Source: Anaerolineae bacterium
Lineage (GTDB): Bacteria > Chloroflexota > Anaerolineae > JAAYZQ01
Direction of reading: 5' to 3'
Assembly (NCBI GenBank): GCA_016929795.1
Contig: JAFGIA010000085.1
Coordinates: 1-21,421, forward strand
DNA: 21,421 bases
The position numbers were made by a program, and so were the translations under genes. The notes under the pieces were generated by a model. That model did no database searches, was not told the DNA's origin, and worked only from the letters and a program-made list of their open reading frames with translations. Of this stretch, positions 16,507 through 21,421 are shown piece by piece (the stretch's first letter is position 1; every line of letters starts with the position of its first letter).

Positions 16507-16959
16507 ATGAAAAGGACAGCCAGGGATCTGCTGCGCGTCAAGGGCACGGACATCTGGTCGGTGTCCGCCGACGCGACGATGTACGAGGCGCTCGAACTAA
16601 TGGCCGAGAAGAACATCGGCGCCGTGCTGGTTATGGACGGCGACAGGTTGCTCGGGATCCTGTCTGAGCGCGACTATGCCCGCAAGATGGATCTCGCGGG
16701 CAGGTGTGCGCAAGATACAAAGGTGGGCGAGATCATGACCGAGCGCCCTGTGTGTGTGCCGCCCCACCGGACGGTGGAAGAAGCCATGGCGGTGATGACC
16801 GAAAAGCGCGTTCGCCATCTGCCTGTGATAGAAGCACAGCGTGTCGTCGGCCTGATCTCGATCGGAGACGTCGTCAAGGAAATCATCTCGCAGCAAGAGT
16901 TTGTGATCGAACAGCTCGAGAATTATATCACCGGCACGCCGCTCCGCCCGTTGCCCTAG
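16507..16959 (+). CDS. Two-CBS-domain protein
   Basis: A 150-residue protein made of two CBS motifs (a Bateman module), about residues 14-65 and 76-130. Landmarks are IGAVLVMDGDRLLGILSERD in the first and VGEIMTERPVCV ... RHLPVIEAQRVVGLISIGDV in the second. Such modules bind adenine nucleotides or SAM and report energy or ligand status; free-standing versions have few assigned targets. The start is ATG 16507: GGAGGG at 16493-16498 lies 8 nt upstream, whereas an in-frame ATG at 16432 would begin about 2 nt from the predicted transcription start with no ribosome site. The methyltransferase gene follows after 8 nt, probably in one transcript. Confidence 0.9.
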   Translation: MKRTARDLLRVKGTDIWSVSADATMYEALELMAEKNIGAVLVMDGDRLLGILSERDYARKMDLAGRCAQDTKVGEIMTERPVCVPPHRTVEEAMAVMTEKRVRHLPVIEAQRVVGLISIGDVVKEIISQQEFVIEQLENYITGTPLRPLP

Positions 16960-16967
16960 GCCACCCC

Positions 16968-17861
16968 ATGGCAGATCGAAGCCGTGATGGTCGGCTCTCC
17001 TTGCTGGATAGCGCGGGTACGCTGGCGCTGGCATGCCTTGCCGGGCTTCAGAGCGCGCCGGCGCCCTTCACGCCTGGCGAGCCACTCTTCTGGGACGATC
17101 CTCACATCTCGGAGCAGATGCTGGCTATACACCTCGACCCGAATATCGAGGCAGCCAGCCGCCGGCCCGAGACGATAGAGCGTACGGTAGCGTGGCTCGT
17201 CGAGGCGCTGGGATTGGAACCTGGCAACGCCGTGCTCGACCTTGGCTGCGGGCCCGGGCTATATGCCACGCGTCTGGCCCAGCGGTGGCTATGCGTGACC
17301 GGCGTCGACTATTCGCGGCGCTCGATCGAGTACGCGGCCAATTACGCGCGGGAGCACGACCTGGAGATCACCTACCGCTACCAGGATTATCTCACGCTCG
17401 ACGCTGCGCAGCAGTACGACGCCGCCTTGCTCATCTATGGCGACTATTGTGTGCTCGCGCCCGAGAATCGCCGCCGGCTGCTGGGCAACGTGCGCCGCGC
17501 GCTCAGGCCGGGCAGTGTTTTTGCCTTCGACGTGTCGACGCGCGCGCACAGGGCGCGATATGGTCTGAGGCGTGACTGGTACGTGGCCGATGGTGGGTTC
17601 TGGAAGCCGGGCTGGCACCTGGTGTTGGAGCGGGGGTTCGACTACCCAGACCAATCGATCTATCTCGACCAGTACGTCGTCGTCGAGGTGGATGGGACGC
17701 TGTCGGTGTACCGCAACTGGTTCCAGGACTATACGCCGGCGTCGATTACGGCCGAGCTTGAGGCCAACGGATTTCTTGTCGAGGGAGTGTGGGGCGACCT
17801 GGCGGGCACACCGTATGCCGATGGAACAGAGTGGATCGGTGTGATCGCCAGGCCGGGCTAG
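16968..17861 (+). CDS. Class I SAM-dependent methyltransferase
   Basis: A 297-residue protein. SAM-binding motif I is VLDLGCGPGLYAT (about 89-101), motif II acid is in VTGVDYSRRSIEYA, and a LIYGDYCVLAPENRRRLLGNVRRALRPG-type motif region follows, as in Methyltransf_25/11 families. The first 65 residues form a helical cap (DDPHISEQMLAIHLDPNIEAASR) seen in small-molecule methyltransferases; no RNA- or DNA-binding domain is visible. ATG 16968 is the first in-frame start after the CBS stop (8-nt gap) but has no good ribosome site, so expression may rely on coupling. The 3' end overlaps the convergent MFS-HEAT gene by 4 bp. The substrate is unknown. Confidence 0.86.
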   Translation: MADRSRDGRLSLLDSAGTLALACLAGLQSAPAPFTPGEPLFWDDPHISEQMLAIHLDPNIEAASRRPETIERTVAWLVEALGLEPGNAVLDLGCGPGLYATRLAQRWLCVTGVDYSRRSIEYAANYAREHDLEITYRYQDYLTLDAAQQYDAALLIYGDYCVLAPENRRRLLGNVRRALRPGSVFAFDVSTRAHRARYGLRRDWYVADGGFWKPGWHLVLERGFDYPDQSIYLDQYVVVEVDGTLSVYRNWFQDYTPASITAELEANGFLVEGVWGDLAGTPYADGTEWIGVIARPG

Positions 17862-20107
17862 CCACAGTCGAATGCGTTGAGGACGAGGAGAATATACTCG
17901 ATCCGCTGCGCGCCAAACTCGCTCAGGCGGCTGATACATTCGCGTACAATGGCGCTGCAGGTGCCTTCGATCTGATTGACAGCCAGGCACGCCAGCGCTT
18001 CGCGGAGCAGCGTGGTCCCGCCTGGCACATCCTCTTGTGCAAAGGCGAGAGCGGCTTTGTCGAGTCTCTGCCTGGCGTCTATCTCATATAGAGGTAACCG
18101 GGCCAGCCTGCCTTGCAGCGCAGTCACCGCCTGAGAGAGAGCCGTGCCCGGCTCTGTCGCTACCCGGCGCTGTAACTGCACAAAGCCGTGCTCCTGGCCC
18201 ACCAGGCGGGCCAGGGCCAGTGTGAACTCGACGCGCGCGTCCTCGCCGCGCGCGTCACGCAGCAGGGTGAGCAGGCGGCCTGTCGCCGCCGTCGCGCCCA
18301 ACATGCCTGCGGCAGAGGCAAAGGCGAGCTGCAGCCCGACGTCCTCTTCTATTTCCAGGCGCTGCACGACGAGGTCGAGCACGGTTTGATCCCCGAGCGT
18401 GGCCAGCGACCGGATACAGTGTGCCTGCACCGAGCGATAGCGCGCATTCAACCCGTGCCGCAACGCCGCTATTGCCCGCTCATCGCCGATGCGGCCCAGT
18501 GCCCAAGCGGCCATGGTGCTGAGCGCCGGTTCGTTGCCCTCCAGTGTCTCGATCAACGCGTCAGTGAGCTGCGCATGGGGGCCATGGCGCGAGATCGACA
18601 CGATCGCCTCAAAACGGACCGGGAAGCGAGGATCGTGGATCGCCTCGAGCAGCTCCTCGATGGTCAGCGGGCTTCTGGCGCTGCCCAGGCGCTCGGTCAT
18701 CACGACTACGGCTCGCTCGTCGCGCGCCCGGTGGTAGCGCACCACGCTCTCCAGGGCCAGGAAGGGATTACCGCGCAGAAACATGCCGGCGAACTGCCTG
18801 GCACTCACGCTGCTGTCGGCCTGCACCCGGCGCAAGAGGGCGGCGCTGACGAGCGGCAGAATGATGCCCAGCGTGAACAGGGTCGTATACGACCCAAGGT
18901 GCAGGATCCCCCACCGCACATCCAAGCCCGTGGTCAGGTCCACCAGCCACCCGCCAAGGAGCTGGGCGAGGCCGCCGGCGATGCCCATCCACGCATAATA
19001 GAGCGCGAGGTAGGCACTTTTCTTTTCGACAGGCACCACGCGCACAAAAAGGAGCCGTCCTGAGCTGATGTTCCACCCGGTATAGATCAAGCCCTGTGCC
19101 ACCGCAATCGCGAGGGCCAGGTAAAGGCTCCACGTGACGCCGCGCGGCATGAACAGCCAGGCCAGGGGCAGGAGTGGCAGCAAAAAGATGCTCGACGTCA
19201 TCACCGGCTTGCTGCCGTAACGGTCGGTGAGCCACCCCCACAGGTAGCTCGACGCCAGCCCGCCGAGAAGGACAGCCGTGTCAAGCCACACCACCTGGTT
19301 GGCACTGAGCCTTACCTCGTCCTTCATGAACAGTGGCACAAATGAGACGAGGGGGGTGGTGGCCAGCGTGATCAGGCCCACACCGACCAGGTAGTAGGCC
19401 AGGTTCGGGTCCTTGCCGGCAGCGACCATCTCGCGGTAGGAGCTGGTTTCACTCGCCGCGTTGGGGATCGGAGCACCGCCGGGTATTCGCGTGGCCGTCC
19501 AGATAGAGAGGATACCAAACAGAATGCCTGCGGAAATGACGATGACAAAACGGTCGAGGTCAGGGTCAGAACCGAGGATGTAGCCTGCCCCCGCCATGGC
19601 GAACATCGCCGCCAGACTGGCCAGGGAATTCTTGATGGCCGAATACTTGCCACGCACCGAGTCGGGCACCTGCTCCTGCAGCCAGGGGTAAAACGCGGTG
19701 AACCCGACGGCGCGAAAGAGGCCAAAGGCAGCCACTGTAACGACGATAAAGACGAGGATGGGGCCTTTGCCAAACTGGCCGATAAGTGCCGGGATGACGA
19801 GCAGCGGGACCGCCATCGCGGTGCGCGCAGTGAAAGAGAGGATGAACGTGCGCTTGTAGCCAAAGCGTGCCACCGTGGAGGCGACAAATATGGCGACGAT
19901 GCCAAAAAATGGCAGGAGCGACAGCAAGCTGCCGATTTGCGTCTTGTCCAGGCCGAGGGTGTTGAGGTAGAGGACAAAGATCGAGCCAAAGAAGGTGAAC
20001 TGGGCAAAGATCGAGTTCGACACGCTCCACGCCACGCCCCATGGCAGTCCACGCAGCTTTTCTACGGTTGTTGGTTCTTGCCTGGATGCAGTCGATTCGC
20101 CACTCAT
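17858..20107 (-). CDS. MFS transporter fused to a C-terminal HEAT-repeat domain
   Basis: A 749-residue two-part protein. Residues 25-425 form a major facilitator with roughly 12 hydrophobic segments. The A-motif-like loops are VARFGYKRTF (about 80-89) and GWLTDRYGSKP (about 291-301), the usual cytoplasmic MFS signatures. After a linker, about 485-640 contains helical HEAT/PBS-lyase-type repeats (DPRFPVRFEAIVSISRHG, AAWALGRIGDERAIAALRHGL, HCIRSLATLGDQTVLDLV), followed by a less regular helical tail. A standard MFS protein ends near 400-450, so the extra 300 or so residues are a real extension in one open frame. ATG 20107 is preceded by GGGAAGA. Divergent from the MarR gene. The substrate and the role of the HEAT part are unknown; a cytoplasmic regulatory or scaffold role is plausible. 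Confidence 0.9.
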   Translation of the reverse strand: MSGESTASRQEPTTVEKLRGLPWGVAWSVSNSIFAQFTFFGSIFVLYLNTLGLDKTQIGSLLSLLPFFGIVAIFVASTVARFGYKRTFILSFTARTAMAVPLLVIPALIGQFGKGPILVFIVVTVAAFGLFRAVGFTAFYPWLQEQVPDSVRGKYSAIKNSLASLAAMFAMAGAGYILGSDPDLDRFVIVISAGILFGILSIWTATRIPGGAPIPNAASETSSYREMVAAGKDPNLAYYLVGVGLITLATTPLVSFVPLFMKDEVRLSANQVVWLDTAVLLGGLASSYLWGWLTDRYGSKPVMTSSIFLLPLLPLAWLFMPRGVTWSLYLALAIAVAQGLIYTGWNISSGRLLFVRVVPVEKKSAYLALYYAWMGIAGGLAQLLGGWLVDLTTGLDVRWGILHLGSYTTLFTLGIILPLVSAALLRRVQADSSVSARQFAGMFLRGNPFLALESVVRYHRARDERAVVVMTERLGSARSPLTIEELLEAIHDPRFPVRFEAIVSISRHGPHAQLTDALIETLEGNEPALSTMAAWALGRIGDERAIAALRHGLNARYRSVQAHCIRSLATLGDQTVLDLVVQRLEIEEDVGLQLAFASAAGMLGATAATGRLLTLLRDARGEDARVEFTLALARLVGQEHGFVQLQRRVATEPGTALSQAVTALQGRLARLPLYEIDARQRLDKAALAFAQEDVPGGTTLLREALACLAVNQIEGTCSAIVRECISRLSEFGAQRIEYILLVLNAFDCG

Positions 20108-20139
20108 TCTTCCCTATCCCTGGTCCAACCCGCCCGTCG

Positions 20140-20168
20140 ATTATACTTCATCCTTCCGCTTTTCCCAA
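20140..20168 (-). promoter_or_regulatory. Promoter of the MFS-HEAT gene
   Basis: On the - strand, -35 TTGGGA (20163-20168) and a perfect -10 TATAAT (20140-20145) are 17 nt apart. Predicted start near 20133, leader about 26 nt. Confidence 0.7.
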
Positions 20169-20169
20169 C

Positions 20170-20197
20170 TTGACACAGGCTCGATCCCGGGTATAAT
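20170..20197 (+). promoter_or_regulatory. Promoter of the MarR gene
   Basis: A perfect -35 TTGACA (20170-20175), a 16-nt spacer and a perfect -10 TATAAT (20192-20197). The -35 lies one base away from the -35 of the divergent MFS-HEAT promoter. Predicted start near 20204. Confidence 0.82.
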
Positions 20198-20206
20198 CGG
20201 ATCGAA

Positions 20207-20224
20207 TAGTTAACCGGCTAATTA
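20207..20224. promoter_or_regulatory. Candidate MarR operator
   Basis: TAGTTAACCGGCTAATTA is an 18-bp imperfect palindrome centred on CCGG, with 14 of 18 positions symmetric (pattern T-A-n-TTA-n-CCGG-n-TAA-n-T-A). It lies about 3 to 20 nt downstream of the predicted MarR transcription start, a typical place for autorepression. Assigning it to this MarR protein is inference. Confidence 0.5.
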
Positions 20225-20251
20225 ATTCTCTGCGCTCAGAAGGGGGTGCGC

Positions 20252-20695
20252 GTGAGCCAGTGGTCCGAATCGGAGACGCTCGACTTTTTGTTTGCACAGA
20301 TCTGCAAACTGAAGCACGCGCGCGTGCAGAGCCTGCTGGAGGGGATCGGCCTCTATCGCGGGCAGCCGCCTGTGCTGCGTGCGCTGTGGGCGCAGGATGG
20401 ACTGACTCACACCGAGCTGGCGCGCTCTCTCGAGGTGCAGCCGGCGACGATCACCAAGATGATCAGTCGCATGGAGAAGAATGGCTTTGTGCAGCGGCGG
20501 CAGGACCCGGATGACCAGCGCGTGTCGCGGGTGTACCTGACGGAGGCAGGGCGCGCGGTGCAGGAAGACGTGCGGCAGGTGTGGCGAACGCTCGAACAGG
20601 AAGCGTTTGACGGGTTCACGCTGGAAGAGCGGGTGCTGCTGCGCCGCTTTTTCCTCCAGATCCGCGAAAACCTGGTACGTGCGTCGGGCGACTGA
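20252..20695 (+). CDS. MarR-family transcriptional regulator
   Basis: A 147-residue dimeric winged-helix regulator. The recognition region reads LTHTELARSLEVQPATITKMISRMEKNGFV (about 51-80), followed by the wing QRRQDPDDQRVSRVYLTEAG with the family DPDDQR motif (85-90). Flanking helices form the dimer interface. The start chosen is GTG 20252, because AAGGGG at 20240-20245 is 6 nt upstream; the in-frame GTG at 20246 overlaps that site. It precedes an ABC exporter gene and is divergent from an MFS gene, the usual setting for a ligand-responsive repressor of efflux. Confidence 0.92.
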   Translation: MSQWSESETLDFLFAQICKLKHARVQSLLEGIGLYRGQPPVLRALWAQDGLTHTELARSLEVQPATITKMISRMEKNGFVQRRQDPDDQRVSRVYLTEAGRAVQEDVRQVWRTLEQEAFDGFTLEERVLLRRFFLQIRENLVRASGD

Positions 20696-20733
20696 CGCTC
20701 CTTTTTTTGAGTCGTTGCTTAGTCGGCAAAGTA

Positions 20734-20750
20734 TGTGGCCAGTGGCCACA
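20734..20750. promoter_or_regulatory. 17-bp palindrome before the ABC exporter
   Basis: TGTGGCCA-G-TGGCCACA is a perfect palindrome with 8-bp arms and one central base, 6 nt before the exporter's ribosome site. It could be an operator, or an RNA hairpin affecting exporter translation. It shares no obvious sequence with the palindrome at 20207-20224. Confidence 0.5.
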
Positions 20751-20756
20751 CAGCGT

Positions 20757-20761
20757 GGAGG
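20757..20761 (+). promoter_or_regulatory. Ribosome binding site that selects a TTG start
   Basis: GGAGG at 20757-20761 lies 6 nt before TTG at 20768. No ATG or GTG in this frame sits at proper spacing, so TTG is the likely start of the ABC exporter. Confidence 0.7.
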
Positions 20762-20767
20762 AAAACA

Positions 20768-21421
20768 TTGGACTCGTTCAAATTTGTGTTCAAGTGTGCC
20801 CGGCGCTATGCCCGGCCCCTGATCGTGACGATGGTGAGCATGCTGCTGCTCGTGGGCGTGCAGTTGCTCGCGCCGTGGTTGGTCAAGACGATGGTCGGCA
20901 CCGTCACCGCTCCGGCGACAGGGCAGCAGGCGCTGGACACGGTGACGCGCCTGGCGATCGTGGCCCTCGTCGTGTACGTGGCGCGCGGGTTCCTCAGGTT
21001 TTTGCGCAGCTACATGGCCCACGTCGCGGGCTGGAGCGTGGTCGCCGACGTGCGCGCCGACACCTACCGCCATCTGCAGCGCCTGTCGCTCCGCTTTTAT
21101 GAAGACAAGCAGACGGGACAGCTCATGTCGCGCGTGGTCAACGACTCGGAGCTGCTGGAACAGTTGATCGCCCACGCCGTGCCCGACGTAATTGTCAATG
21201 TGTTGATGCTGGCCGGCGTGTGCATGGTCCTGTTCAGCATGAGCTGGCAGTTGGCGCTGCTGAGCATGATCCCGGTGCCGCTGATCGTGATCGCCATGCG
21301 CGGCGTGACCAAGTACGTGCGGCCGGCGTTCCGTGCGCGGCAGGCCGAATTGGGCGAGCTGAACGCGGCGCTGAACGACAACCTGTCGGGCATCCGCGAG
21401 ATCAAGGCGTTTACCCGCGAA
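20768..21421 (+). CDS. ABC exporter, N-terminal membrane domain (runs off right edge)
   Basis: The first 218 residues of a type IV ABC exporter (MsbA/LmrA-like); the frame is open to the last base, so the ATPase half lies outside. Seen are TM1 (about 18-38, TMVSMLLLVGVQLLAPWLV), TM2 (about 60-80), the first cytoplasmic coupling segment with VVADVRADTYRHLQRLSLRFYED, then KQTGQLMSRVVNDSELLEQ, which is the classic ABC_membrane block, TM3-TM4 (about 138-180), and the ALNDNLSGIREIKAFTRE block of the next intracellular helix. Start TTG 20768 has a strong ribosome site. It follows the MarR gene by 72 nt and is probably controlled by it. Lipid, drug or peptide export cannot be distinguished here. Confidence 0.9.
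   Translation, partial: MDSFKFVFKCARRYARPLIVTMVSMLLLVGVQLLAPWLVKTMVGTVTAPATGQQALDTVTRLAIVALVVYVARGFLRFLRSYMAHVAGWSVVADVRADTYRHLQRLSLRFYEDKQTGQLMSRVVNDSELLEQLIAHAVPDVIVNVLMLAGVCMVLFSMSWQLALLSMIPVPLIVIAMRGVTKYVRPAFRARQAELGELNAALNDNLSGIREIKAFTRE

Noticed and set aside
20699..20709. The T run after the MarR stop as an intrinsic terminator
   Set aside because: No GC-rich hairpin precedes the Ts, and the exporter follows closely in the same direction.

Overview
The window is high-GC bacterial DNA packed with genes on both strands. Its gene families, the lipoprotein with a Pro/Glu/Thr-rich linker, and the short palindromic intergenic repeats suggest a Chloroflexota (Anaerolineae/Caldilineae-like) genome or metagenome contig. 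That placement is an inference: no rRNA or other phylogenetic marker is present. I found no tRNA, rRNA, CRISPR array, transposase or phage gene.

Layout. (1) 1-2410, housekeeping: the start of a proline-rich protein running off the left edge (-), a small Trm112-like zinc-ribbon protein (+), ribonuclease Z (-) and a HIT-family nucleotide hydrolase/phosphorylase (+). (2) 2506-4867: two divergent paralogues of the C45 (penicillin acyltransferase-like) Ntn-hydrolase family. (3) 3794-14652: nine consecutive + strand genes. They are the second C45 enzyme, an acetylpolyamine amidohydrolase-like deacetylase, a creatininase-family amidohydrolase, a complete Dpp/Opp-type ABC importer (lipoprotein, two permeases, two ATPases) and an S9 prolyl-oligopeptidase-type peptidase. 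A class C beta-lactamase-like serine hydrolase converges on the last gene from the - strand and overlaps it by 11 bp. (4) 16395-17861: a two-CBS-domain protein followed by a SAM methyltransferase. (5) 17858-20107: an unusual MFS transporter fused to a C-terminal HEAT-repeat domain (-). It is divergent from a MarR regulator followed by the start of an ABC exporter that runs off the right edge.

How the genes may work together. Region 3 plus its flanks looks like an uptake-and-hydrolysis module for amide-bonded organic nitrogen. Six predicted amide/ester hydrolases from five unrelated folds surround one peptide-type importer. The substrate cannot be read from the sequence; N-acylated amines, polyamines or peptides are the natural candidates. 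Region 5 looks like a locally regulated export/efflux locus: the MarR gene and the MFS-HEAT gene have back-to-back promoters whose -35 boxes are 1 bp apart, with a palindrome just downstream of the predicted MarR transcription start.

Non-coding content. No gene-free stretch exceeds 300 bases. The intergenic gaps hold near-consensus sigma70-type promoters and several palindromic or dispersed repeat elements (2441-2493, 3630-3727, 5898-5941, 9697-9737, 16332-16368, 20734-20750).
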